Positions 35,369-43,563 of a stretch of DNA of 64,000 nt are shown here, piece after piece (position 1 is the first letter of the stretch; each line of letters opens with the position of its first letter). The notes below the pieces were generated by a model. It was not told the origin of the DNA. It worked only from the letters and a program-made list of their open reading frames with translations, and searched no databases. Source of the stretch: Psychrobacter sp. JCM 18900 (GTDB taxonomy: Bacteria; Pseudomonadota; Gammaproteobacteria; Pseudomonadales; Moraxellaceae); the NCBI RefSeq assembly GCF_904846625.1, contig NZ_CAJHBL010000002.1, forward strand, positions 585,867-649,866, in the 5' to 3' direction. The position numbers were made by a program, and so were the translations under genes.

Positions 35369-36583
35369 ATGAATCGCATATTACCATCTAAAATTATAGG
35401 GTTAGTTATCATAGCGAGTAGTGCGATTTACGCAGGCTGTGCATCAACTGAAAACAGCTCTACTGTAAAAAACACAACTGCCGCTAACCCATATGCACCG
35501 ACTACGCCAGGATTGGCAGTAGCCACAGTAGCGGGTGGGTGTTTTTGGTGTGTTGAAGCAGGTTATGAAAAAATCCCTGGCGTGGTAGAAGTCGTGTCTG
35601 GCTATACGGGTGGCACCGCTGAAAACCCGACATACAAGCAGGTGTCAGCAGGTGGAACTGGGCATACAGAAGCGGCGCAGGTGTATTATGATCCTAAGAA
35701 GATTACTTACAATGGCATAGTACAGGCGCTATGGAGAATCGCTGATCCTACTGATGATAAAGGACAGTATGTTGATCGCGGCACACAGTATCGTCCAGCA
35801 ATTTTTTATAATAATGCGCAAGAAAAGCAAATCGCAGAAGCGGCCAAGCAATCACTGCAAGCATCTGGTGTGTATGAAAAGCCAGTAGTGATCGAGATTG
35901 TACCTGCTAGTACTTTTTATCCTGCTGAAGAGTATCATCAAGATTATTATAAAAAGAACCCACTACGCTATAAAGCTTATACCTTCAATTCTGGTCGTTA
36001 TCAGTTTATCGAGAGTGTCTATGGTAAAAACTATGAGCTTGATTTTAGTAAGTTTACGCCCGAAGCAGATAGCACACAGCAAGTGACGTCAAATAATACA
36101 TCGGATAGTAAGGTAGGCAAAGGTTTTAACCCAGATACATTCGTAAAACCTTCACAAGATGCGCTAAAGAAGTCACTTAGTGATATTCAGTATAAAGTCA
36201 CTCAAAAAGAAGGGACCGAGCGTGCTTTCGATAATGAGTACTGGGATAATAAAGAACCTGGATTATATGTCGATGTGATATCTGGTGAGCCACTGTATTC
36301 TTCGCGTGATAAATATAAGTCTGGTACGGGCTGGCCGAGCTTTACTCGCCCATTGGATACGAGCTTAGTGGTTGAAAAGCCAGATCGAGGAATATTTGGA
36401 ACTCGTACTGAAATTCGTAGCCGTTACGCGGACTCACATGTGGGACATGTATTTGATGACGGTCCAGCACCGACAGGCAAGCGCTATTGCATGAATTCAG
36501 CAGCGCTCCGCTTTATTCCACTGGCGCAGATGGAAGCTGCTGGTTATGGCGATTGGGTAGATGACGTAAAACCAGTTGGTTAG
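35369..36583 (+). CDS. msrAB: Fused peptide methionine sulfoxide reductase MsrA-MsrB, probable lipoprotein
   Basis: A 404-aa two-domain repair enzyme. The N-terminus has a lipoprotein-like signal ending SSAIYAGC (Cys about residue 24), so it is likely periplasm-facing and lipid-anchored. The MsrA domain (about 50-210) has the catalytic [17 protein letters not shown]; it reduces Met-S-sulfoxide. The MsrB domain (about 265-400) has [10 protein letters not shown] and the catalytic [11 protein letters not shown]; it reduces the R form. The CxxC zinc pairs found in some MsrB are absent ([18 protein letters not shown]). No thioredoxin domain is fused, unlike neisserial PilB, so an outside reductant is needed. 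AGGAG precedes the ATG. Confidence 0.94.
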   Translation: MNRILPSKIIGLVIIASSAIYAGCASTENSSTVKNTTAANPYAPTTPGLAVATVAGGCFWCVEAGYEKIPGVVEVVSGYTGGTAENPTYKQVSAGGTGHTEAAQVYYDPKKITYNGIVQALWRIADPTDDKGQYVDRGTQYRPAIFYNNAQEKQIAEAAKQSLQASGVYEKPVVIEIVPASTFYPAEEYHQDYYKKNPLRYKAYTFNSGRYQFIESVYGKNYELDFSKFTPEADSTQQVTSNNTSDSKVGKGFNPDTFVKPSQDALKKSLSDIQYKVTQKEGTERAFDNEYWDNKEPGLYVDVISGEPLYSSRDKYKSGTGWPSFTRPLDTSLVVEKPDRGIFGTRTEIRSRYADSHVGHVFDDGPAPTGKRYCMNSAALRFIPLAQMEAAGYGDWVDDVKPVG

Positions 36584-36610
36584 TACTATTTTTCTATCGC
36601 TCAGCCAAAT

Positions 36611-36641
36611 AAAAAGGACGCATCATATGCGTCCTTTTTAT
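36611..36641. terminator. Bidirectional terminator between msrAB and folE
   Basis: AAAAGGACGCAT pairs with ATGCGTCCTTTT around a very short loop, with T runs on both strands. It lies between convergent genes and can serve both. Confidence 0.85.
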
Positions 36642-36681
36642 TTGGTTGTTATTCACAACAGCCTAAGCAATTAACAGTCAA

Positions 36682-37293
36682 TTAAAACGCTGGTTGACGC
36701 TTAGGTACCGCACCCAAAAATTCATTACGGGCTTGATTATTGTGTTGATATTCGCCGAGCATCGCGGTGCTACGCGTGGTTGAATGCTGTTTGCTAACAC
36801 CGCGCATCATCATACACATATGTGATGCGTCCATAACGACTGCTACGCCGCGGCAGCCAGTAACATCCATGATGGTCTGTGCAATCTGCTCACTTAGGTT
36901 TTCTTGTATTTGCAAACGACGAGCAAACATATCAACGATACGAGCAAATTTTGACAGTCCTAGTACTTGGCCGTCAGGTAAGTAGCCGATATGAGCGACA
37001 CCATGGAACGGTAGCATATGATGCTCACACAGTGAATAAAACTCAATGTTCTGTACCAGTACCAGCTCGCGATTGGCTGATGGAAACACAGCATCATTGA
37101 CCACTTCATCTATACTTTGATGATAGCCTTGGGTCAGATGGGCAAAGGCCTTTGCAGCACGTACAGGCGTATCTAGCAAACCCGGACGATCTAAGTCTTC
37201 GCCAGTTGAAGCAATCAGTTGGCGATAAGATTCGGTACTTTCTTTATAATCTGGGGTTATGATGGGGGTGTTACTCATAAGTTTGGCAGCCAT
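36682..37293 (-). CDS. folE: GTP cyclohydrolase I FolE
   Basis: A 203-aa zinc enzyme converting GTP to dihydroneopterin triphosphate, the first step of folate (and queuosine) synthesis. Landmarks are [19 protein letters not shown], the zinc site [40 protein letters not shown] and [18 protein letters not shown]. Two ATGs five codons apart (37293 and 37278) are possible starts and neither has a clear ribosome site. It is monocistronic and convergent with msrAB. Confidence 0.97.
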   Translation of the reverse strand: MAAKLMSNTPIITPDYKESTESYRQLIASTGEDLDRPGLLDTPVRAAKAFAHLTQGYHQSIDEVVNDAVFPSANRELVLVQNIEFYSLCEHHMLPFHGVAHIGYLPDGQVLGLSKFARIVDMFARRLQIQENLSEQIAQTIMDVTGCRGVAVVMDASHMCMMMRGVSKQHSTTRSTAMLGEYQHNNQARNEFLGAVPKRQPAF

Positions 37294-37820
37294 CCAAAAT
37301 GTGGGTGTAGCTTAACGTTGAATCCTATCATGTGAGGATTCTTATAAAAATTGTGCAAGCTGGGAAGGGCTGTGATTATACTCGAAATCTGCTTAACTTC
37401 ATACTGCTGTGGCTAGCAGTTGAGTCTTTAATCAATAAAGGAGTGTTTGGTACTTAATCGAAACGGTTGTAGTATCAATATTCGAAGTGTGATTTGTCTC
37501 ATAAAATAAGCAAAATACTATAGTCTGAGTATTTTATCGTAAAATATTGATGCTAAAATGCAATCTAATAACTCACGAAAAACCCCCACTGTCGATACTA
37601 CTTCAAGTGATAAACTGCTATTAGTCATTTTGACGTTATTAGTTGTTTGTATCAGTCAATCCAATAACAAGAACCAAATACAGTTTACGACTGTTTACTT
37701 AAATTATTTCGTGTATAATAACTCATCTTTTCATTTGTACTATTTAGTAGTCTCAATCTTCTAATTACTCTAAATAAATTCTTATTCTAAATCATCTCGA
37801 TTGATTCAAAAGGAAATCTT
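37294..37820. other. Intergenic region between folE and fabI
   Basis: About 530 AT-rich bases between divergent genes. It carries the fabI promoter candidate at 37714-37719 and an imperfect dyad AAATACT/AGTATTT near 37510-37532. A 68-codon open frame at 37558-37764 has no ribosome site and no protein-like composition, and I do not call it. Confidence 0.5.
37692..37719 (+). promoter_or_regulatory. Candidate promoter of fabI
   Basis: A perfect -10 TATAAT at 37714-37719 lies about 100 bases upstream of fabI. The -35 is poor (TGTTTA at 37692-37697, 16 bases away). Predicted start of transcription is near 37726. Confidence 0.35.
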
Positions 37821-38630
37821 ATGCTACTGCAAGGACAAAGATTTGTCGTAACTGGCATCGCAAGTAAACTCTCTATCGCTTGGGCTATCGCAGAAGCGCT
37901 GCACCGCGAAGGGGCATCACTAATCCTGACTTACCCGAATGACAAAATCAAAAAACGCGTCGATATGGCCGCTGAAAAATTTGAAGCAGATTTGGTTCTA
38001 GAATGTGACGTAGCTTCTGATGAGTCAATTGCTGCATGCTTTGAGCAAGTGACTGCTCACTGGGGCGACGGTATTAATGGTGTGGTACATGCCATTGGTT
38101 TTGCACCGATGGATCAGTTGGATGGCGATTTTGTCAATGCCACGACTCGTGAAGGCAGTCATATCGCGCATGATATATCTAGCTATAGCTTCGTTGCATT
38201 GGCTAAAGCGGCTCGTGAGTTACTAGCGATGCGCCATGGTTCTATGTTGACATTGACCTATGAAGGTAGCATTTCAGTATTGCCAAACTACAATGTTATG
38301 GGTATGGCAAAAGCCAGTTTAGAAGCGAGCGTTCGTTATTTAGCAACGTCTATGGGCGGTGAAGGTATCCGTGTTAATGCGATATCTGCAGGTCCTATCC
38401 GCACGCTAGCGGCTAGTGGTATTAAGTCTTTCCGTAAAATGCTTGATATCAGCGAAAAAATTGCGCCACTACAGCGCAACATCACACAGACAGAAGTAGG
38501 CAACGCCGCATTGTTCCTATTGTCGCCTTGGGCATCTGGTATCACAGGTGAGATTATGTTCGTTGATGCAGGCTTCAATACAGTAGCTATCAGCGAGCAG
38601 TTGATGATGCTTGATGAACCAGCACAGTAA
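37821..38630 (+). CDS. fabI: Enoyl-[acyl-carrier-protein] reductase FabI
   Basis: A 269-aa short-chain dehydrogenase that performs the last reduction in each round of fatty acid elongation, usually with NADH, and is the triclosan target. Landmarks are [40 protein letters not shown], and the catalytic Tyr-x6-Lys in [22 protein letters not shown], then [14 protein letters not shown] and [21 protein letters not shown] precedes the ATG. It is monocistronic with its own terminator. Confidence 0.98.
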   Translation: MLLQGQRFVVTGIASKLSIAWAIAEALHREGASLILTYPNDKIKKRVDMAAEKFEADLVLECDVASDESIAACFEQVTAHWGDGINGVVHAIGFAPMDQLDGDFVNATTREGSHIAHDISSYSFVALAKAARELLAMRHGSMLTLTYEGSISVLPNYNVMGMAKASLEASVRYLATSMGGEGIRVNAISAGPIRTLAASGIKSFRKMLDISEKIAPLQRNITQTEVGNAALFLLSPWASGITGEIMFVDAGFNTVAISEQLMMLDEPAQ

Positions 38631-38654
38631 TTGTTATATATGATTCGTTTGATA

Positions 38655-38686
38655 ATAGAAAAGACAGCCAATTGGCTGTCTTTTCT
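38655..38686 (+). terminator. Terminator of fabI
   Basis: A perfect dyad, AAAAGACAGCCAA followed by TTGGCTGTCTTTT (about 38659-38684), about 30 bases past the stop. The trailing T run is part of the stem. Confidence 0.8.
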
Positions 38687-38764
38687 AGTTATACTATGAG
38701 TCTTTTTGGCTACGTGCTTTTTTAGCAGTGTGCATTTTTAGTTAAGTGCCTTTGAGCGAGGGAT

Positions 38765-39460
38765 ATGATAACCAAGTTACCAAAGTGGATACTATGGGGC
38801 GGGGCAGTATTGGCATTTAGTGCTGGTTGTGTGAATACGACGGCGTTAATGGGATTTGCCAATTTATCAGTGTCGCACGTAACGGGCAATGTAAGCTTGT
38901 TTGCAGCGGCTATCGCTCATTCAGACGCGCGTAGTATTTTATATATTGGTACCTTGTTGCTGTCCTTTTTGGCAGGGGCTATACTAAGCGGCTTTGTCAT
39001 TGGCCAGACATCATTGAAACTTGGCCGTCGTTATGGGCGAGCGCTATATCTAGAAGCAGCGCTACTGTTAGTTAGTTATTGGCTATATCAGCAGCATGAT
39101 TACTTGGGGCAATTAGCAGCAGCAATGGCCTGCGGACTACAGAACGCGATGGTGGCAACTTATAGTGGGGCAGTCATTCGTACCACTCACTTGACAGGGC
39201 TGACCTCAGACATGGGGGCGGCAATCGGTAACTGGCTTGCGGGTCGTTCTATTAGTAAGCCAACCTTGGGGTTCCAAGCCATTATCTGGTATTGCTTTTG
39301 CGGCGGTAGTGCAGTAGGTGCTTTCTTGTTTGCAAAAGTCAGCTATGATGCTTTGTTCGTTCCCATCGCCATTGTGTCGACAGCAGCATTTGTATACAAC
39401 TATGTCTCAGATCATTTGCCAGAGGTTAGAGAACCAAAAAAAGATAGGCGCTTATCATAA
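38765..39460 (+). CDS. DUF1275 (YoaK-type) inner-membrane protein
   Basis: A 231-aa protein with about six membrane spans. The DUF1275 landmarks are AGCVNTTALMGFANLSVSHVTGNVS near the start, the AMACGLQNAMVATYSGAVIRTTHLTGLTSDMG block in the middle, and a cytoplasmic basic C-terminus. The function of the family is unknown. Its last codons overlap a minus-strand terminator (39436-39474) belonging to the small convergent ORF downstream. Confidence 0.9.
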   Translation: MITKLPKWILWGGAVLAFSAGCVNTTALMGFANLSVSHVTGNVSLFAAAIAHSDARSILYIGTLLLSFLAGAILSGFVIGQTSLKLGRRYGRALYLEAALLLVSYWLYQQHDYLGQLAAAMACGLQNAMVATYSGAVIRTTHLTGLTSDMGAAIGNWLAGRSISKPTLGFQAIIWYCFCGGSAVGAFLFAKVSYDALFVPIAIVSTAAFVYNYVSDHLPEVREPKKDRRLS

Positions 39461-39474
39461 TGATAAACGCCTAT
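39436..39474 (-). terminator. Rho-independent terminator for the small ORF at 39554-39706
   Basis: On the minus strand GATAGGCG-TTATCA pairs with TGATAA-CGCCTATC (one mismatch), followed by seven T residues (A run at 39436-39442). The only minus-strand gene it could serve is the 50-codon ORF that ends 80 bases away. The T run and half the stem lie inside the 3' end of the DUF1275 gene. Confidence 0.8.
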
Positions 39475-39553
39475 CGTACCTATTATTAGCCGTATTGGTT
39501 TTTGCATGTTTATTTAGGTGTAGAATAGCGAGCTGTTAAAACATGCTTCGGGC

Positions 39554-39706
39554 TTATTCTTTATGATCTTCGTGCTCATGCATCCCTTGCATCATATCGA
39601 GCATAGAGTCGTCAGTACGTTGTTGATCTTCTTTGGCTAGGCCATCTTGATTGATGTCTTTTGGTGCCATTTTGGTCGTTGAGTCCGTTTTATTTGAGTC
39701 TGTCAT
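39554..39706 (-). CDS. Small acidic protein, 50 aa, uncharacterised
   Basis: The reverse strand reads ATG at 39706-39704 and runs 50 codons to TAA at 39554. GGAG (39716-39713) is six bases before the ATG and a strong rho-independent terminator follows. The protein starts MTDSNKTDSTTKMAPKDINQ and ends with a His/Glu/Asp-rich tail HEHEDHKE. It is hydrophilic and probably soluble and disordered; the Met/His/acidic tail could bind metal (speculation). I do not recognise a family. Expression signals on both sides make a real gene likely. Confidence 0.7.
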   Translation of the reverse strand: MTDSNKTDSTTKMAPKDINQDGLAKEDQQRTDDSMLDMMQGMHEHEDHKE

Positions 39707-40114
39707 AAAGTACTCCAGTGTTTTTATTTACTTCTTAATAGAGATGTTTTAATTAAATCTTTATTTGTTGACGCTCGTATTTAGTAGCGCTTGGCTTTTA
39801 TTTAACTTATCTAGTATGCAGTGTGGTCATAGTCTTGTACATATACAGAGTACACTTGTTTAGTGACTATGTGTAACTGATGCTGCACTTAACGATGCAA
39901 CTAATAATAAAGCTGATCACGTGGTTAACGACTAAGTTTACGGATTTCTAGCATAAGTTGTAGAAAAGCGAGTTTCGACGTATATATCTCAAGTGATGTC
40001 TGCAGATAATTAGATTTACCTCAGTAGTAATGTATTTATTAAAATACACTAACCAACCATTTATGTTTTATTTTTAAGTTTCTTACACCGTCTTTGATTC
40101 AATAAGGACATTCT
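39707..40114. other. Intergenic region upstream of the DASS transporter
   Basis: About 400 AT-rich bases between the divergent small ORF and the transporter gene. Promoters for both must lie here but I see no clear -35/-10 pair, repeat or riboswitch. Confidence 0.5.
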
Positions 40115-41536
40115 ATGTCAGAGCAAAAGCTAGATAGTCATCTTCCTAATGATGGCAATGAATATTTATTTACTGATACTTTCCCAAAAGGTACAGGCAA
40201 AGGGCTGATCGTTGTCGCTATTGCCGCGATTATTGCGTTGATTATTTATAATGTGTTGCCGTTCGATATCAATGCTAATAAAGGTCTCGCAGTCCTGTTT
40301 TTTATAGGGGTACTTTGGCTTACAGAAGCTGTGCACGTCACCATAACAGCGCTACTTGTCGTAGTAATCGGTGCTTTGGTTGGCATACCAGACTTCGATG
40401 CTGAAATCGGTCTGCAAAGCTTTGCCAATCCTACTATTTATTTGTTCTTTGGTGGTTTTGCCTTGGCAGCAGCATTGCATGTGCAGCAGCTAGATAAAAA
40501 GATCGCACTAAAGATTCTATCGATGTCTGGTGGTAAGCTGAGTACAGCTGTATTTTTGATATTTGGTGTGACGGCATTTTTGTCGATGTGGATATCGAAT
40601 ACTGCTACAGCTGCGATGATGCTCCCATTGGCACTCGGTATCTTGACGCAAGTTGATCGTGAAAAAGATCGCGGTACGTTTGTGTTTGTACTATTAGGTA
40701 TTGCTTATTCAGCCAGCCTTGGTGGTCTAGGTACGATTGTTGGTTCGCCGCCCAATGCTATTGCAGCAAAGGCGCTCGATATTGCCTTTGTAGACTGGAT
40801 GAAGTTTGGTATTCCGATGATGTTGGTACTGTTACCATTATTGTTGGGTGCGATGTATGTGTTCCTAAAGCCGAACCTAAATCGTACTATTGTCCTCGTT
40901 GATGATGCGCCGATTGCTTGGAACAAGCCACGTATCGTCACTATCATCGTCTTTATCGTTACGGCATTGAGCTGGATATTCTCCAAAAAGATCGGAGCAG
41001 CCTTAGATATCACGGATACTGATGCTATCGTTGCACTATCAGCAGCTGCAGCAGTAGTGAGCTTAGGGTTAGTATCTTGGAAGCAAGTATCGGACAATAC
41101 GGATTGGGGTGTGCTCATGTTGTTTGGTGGCGGTATTGCGCTATCGACAATTTTGAAAGTATCTGGGGCGTCTTTGGTACTAGGGGAAACCGTAGCAACT
41201 GCGTTGTCTTCTGCACCACTTATCATTGTGATGATGGCAGTCTCAGCATTTATTATTTTCTTAACAGAGTTTGCTTCTAATACTGCCTCGGCAGCATTGT
41301 TAGTGCCTGTATTTGCCGCTATTGCAGAGCAGATGGGTTTGCCACATGAAGTGCTCGTATTGGTCATCGGTATTGGTGCATCGTGTGCCTTTATGTTGCC
41401 AGTTGCCACACCGCCAAATGCTATTGTGTTCGGTACAGGTTTGATCAAACAGACAGAAATGATTCGTACAGGTATCATATTAAATATTATTTCTACTATC
41501 GTTATCGGGCTATGGGCGTACTTTTTCTTGATATAA
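40115..41536 (+). CDS. Divalent anion:sodium symporter (DASS/SLC13 family)
   Basis: A 473-aa inner-membrane carrier with about 11-12 hydrophobic segments. The family landmarks are VLWLTEAVHVTITALLVVV, the first SNT-type motif in MWISNTATAAMMLPLALGI, GGLGTIVGSPPNAIAAK, the second in FASNTASAALLVPVFAAI and LPVATPPNAIVFGTGLI. Known members carry succinate, other C4-dicarboxylates, citrate or sulfate with sodium; the substrate here is not determined. AAGGA precedes the ATG, and a strong terminator follows. Confidence 0.93.
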   Translation: MSEQKLDSHLPNDGNEYLFTDTFPKGTGKGLIVVAIAAIIALIIYNVLPFDINANKGLAVLFFIGVLWLTEAVHVTITALLVVVIGALVGIPDFDAEIGLQSFANPTIYLFFGGFALAAALHVQQLDKKIALKILSMSGGKLSTAVFLIFGVTAFLSMWISNTATAAMMLPLALGILTQVDREKDRGTFVFVLLGIAYSASLGGLGTIVGSPPNAIAAKALDIAFVDWMKFGIPMMLVLLPLLLGAMYVFLKPNLNRTIVLVDDAPIAWNKPRIVTIIVFIVTALSWIFSKKIGAALDITDTDAIVALSAAAAVVSLGLVSWKQVSDNTDWGVLMLFGGGIALSTILKVSGASLVLGETVATALSSAPLIIVMMAVSAFIIFLTEFASNTASAALLVPVFAAIAEQMGLPHEVLVLVIGIGASCAFMLPVATPPNAIVFGTGLIKQTEMIRTGIILNIISTIVIGLWAYFFLI

Positions 41537-41582
41537 TCAAGTAGTCATTACAATCCTAGTCATATCTGCTTAGTATAAATGA

Positions 41583-41622
41583 AACCCCAATGTTCAAGAC
41601 AAATTGAACGTTGGGGTTTTTT
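41583..41622 (+). terminator. Rho-independent terminator of the DASS transporter gene
   Basis: A 15-bp near-perfect stem (41583-41597 with 41604-41618, AACCCCAA pairing with TTGGGGTT) followed by six T residues. Confidence 0.9.
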
Positions 41623-41694
41623 ATGGCTTATCATACGAGCTAGCGGTATAGAATGTTTATTATTAACGTCATCTTATTAAATGGATTTGATCAC

Positions 41695-42693
41695 ATGACA
41701 CAGTACTTATTAAAAGCAACTGTTCTGATATTACTAGGCGCAATTGCCGTGTTAATGGTATTTATAGCAAAATACTGGGCACCTGATCGTACCGTCGCTG
41801 AGCTAAAACAATGGCAACTACCTAACAGCGAATTTATAGACATACAAGGTATGCAAGCGCATGTAGCGCAGTCAGCTAATTGTTATACAAATCGTGGCAA
41901 TACAGCCGAAAAAAACCGACCCGAAACAATCGTTTTATTGCATGGTACATCGGCAAGCTTGCATACATGGAAGAGCTGGACCAAGGCGCTGTCTGATCAA
42001 TACTGTGTCGTGAGCATGGATTTACCAGGGTTTGGTTTGACAGGTCCTTATGTGGACGAGAGCACGCGATACAGCAGCGAAAATTACGCGGCGTTTGTTA
42101 TTGAAGTACTCAATCATTTGAAGCTGGACCGCGTCACGCTCGCCGGTAACTCATTAGGAGGCAAGGTAGCGTGGCGTACCGCCGCTTTGTATCCTGAGCG
42201 TGTCAATCGATTGATACTGGTAGACTCAGTTGGTTATCCAACAACACCCAAACATATTCCTATTGGTTTTAAACTTGCTAAATATCCAATGATGTCACCA
42301 ATTTTAAATCGTATCCTACCCAGAAATGTCGTCGAAAAAAGCGTTTTAAGCGTGTATGCCGATGACAGCAAAGTCGATGAGAAGTTGATTAACAGATACT
42401 ATGAATTGACCTTGCGCCAAGGTAATCGACAGGCTTTGAGTCGTCGGCTAAATGAGAGCGATGATGCCAGTGATCAAGCTCAAATAAAGCAGCTGGACAT
42501 ACCGACTTTGATCTTATGGGGTGCAAAAGACGATCTTATTCCTGTAGAAAACGCCGTGTTATTTCATAGAGATATACGTAATAGTCAGCTTAAGATATTT
42601 GATAACTTAGGTCATGTACCGCACGAAGAAGATCCGTTAGCAACCGTTGACGTTGTAAAGCAGTTTTTGACGGATGATCCGATAAGTAATTGA
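41695..42693 (+). CDS. Alpha/beta hydrolase, membrane-anchored
   Basis: About 332 aa. One N-terminal membrane span (LKATVLILLGAIAVLMVFIAK) is followed by an alpha/beta hydrolase fold: oxyanion loop LLHGTSASLHTW, nucleophile elbow GNSLGG, acid in LILWGAKDDLIP and histidine in FDNLGHVPHEEDP. It is probably an esterase or related hydrolase facing the periplasm; the substrate is unknown. I prefer ATG 41695 with GGA about ten bases upstream, as the earlier in-frame start adds 14 residues with no ribosome site. Confidence 0.88.
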   Translation: MTQYLLKATVLILLGAIAVLMVFIAKYWAPDRTVAELKQWQLPNSEFIDIQGMQAHVAQSANCYTNRGNTAEKNRPETIVLLHGTSASLHTWKSWTKALSDQYCVVSMDLPGFGLTGPYVDESTRYSSENYAAFVIEVLNHLKLDRVTLAGNSLGGKVAWRTAALYPERVNRLILVDSVGYPTTPKHIPIGFKLAKYPMMSPILNRILPRNVVEKSVLSVYADDSKVDEKLINRYYELTLRQGNRQALSRRLNESDDASDQAQIKQLDIPTLILWGAKDDLIPVENAVLFHRDIRNSQLKIFDNLGHVPHEEDPLATVDVVKQFLTDDPISN

Positions 42694-42754
42694 AAGAATA
42701 TTTAAAACGCTTTAATAGTCGTTGTCACTAGAGTTGTTTAGAAGGTCATGTTTT

Positions 42755-43354
42755 ATGCTAACACTATATATGGTTCAACTGGGCGGTCGTCCTAAAGGCC
42801 GTCTGATTGAGCAACACGATATCTTCTTTGGTGTGGCCAGTCAGGTGAGTGACTTGATAGGAGATATCAATGAGCATTGGCCTGAGGTAAAAAATAAATG
42901 GCATATTGATTCATATCGAGCAATTACTAAAGTGTGTAGTTATGCCATCAAGTTAATTGAATCAAGTGAGCAATTAAAGGCTGCTACTGACTTAAAGTTA
43001 TTCTTTATCAATCTAGGTGGCTATCAACAGGACAGTTTTGAAGAATTTCATTACAAGCTACTTATCGTTGCACCTAACCAAGCTGACGCCATCAAACAAG
43101 CAAAAAAAAGTGATTTTTATAAGCAGTTTACTTTTAAAGATGAAACATCACCTTTTAATGCAGCTTCTCATATTGATGATAAGTTTGCAGTAGATATAAA
43201 TGACATATATAACGTAAACGATCTTATCTCCAATGTTCAGCTTTCGATTGAGCCTATTAGTGATACAGGTGAGTTAAATGCTAAAGAAGACAAAGAGTAC
43301 GTCGGCTATCTAAGCATCAAGAATTTAAGGAAATTGGCGCTACAACAGGTTTAA
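42755..43354 (+). CDS. DUF1543-domain protein
   Basis: About 199 aa, no signal or membrane span. It contains two similar halves: MVQLGGRPKGRLIEQHDIFFGVA and, later, FFINLGGYQQDSFEEFHYKLLIVA, each a DUF1543 repeat with the Leu-Gly-Gly start and His. These small domains occur in Acinetobacter and Psychrobacter and have no known function. I use ATG 42755; an upstream TTG start would add 11 residues. About 60 bases separate it from the hydrolase gene. Confidence 0.82.
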   Translation: MLTLYMVQLGGRPKGRLIEQHDIFFGVASQVSDLIGDINEHWPEVKNKWHIDSYRAITKVCSYAIKLIESSEQLKAATDLKLFFINLGGYQQDSFEEFHYKLLIVAPNQADAIKQAKKSDFYKQFTFKDETSPFNAASHIDDKFAVDINDIYNVNDLISNVQLSIEPISDTGELNAKEDKEYVGYLSIKNLRKLALQQV

Positions 43355-43563
43355 TAACAGGTTTATCTAAATTTTATAAAAGTAACCCAATACACGGCTG
43401 ATTAAATGAACTTAATGGATAGCTTAAGTTCGGATACGTTCTGTAATGTGTGATAGTTTCAGCATTATTGATACAAGAGCAATCAGGACTCGACTAACTT
43501 GAATCATACCCCAATTACCCCCATAATCTAACCACTTCTACATAATAAATAGCCTAAGCAAAT

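Noticed and set aside
37558..37764. 68-codon open frame upstream of fabI
   Set aside because: No ribosome site, AT-rich Asn/Ser/Tyr composition typical of random frames, and it overlaps the likely fabI promoter.
40705..41478. 257-codon antisense open frame within the DASS transporter gene
   Set aside because: Long only because it mirrors a strongly coding frame; Thr/Pro/Ala/Asn-rich with no family features or expression signals.
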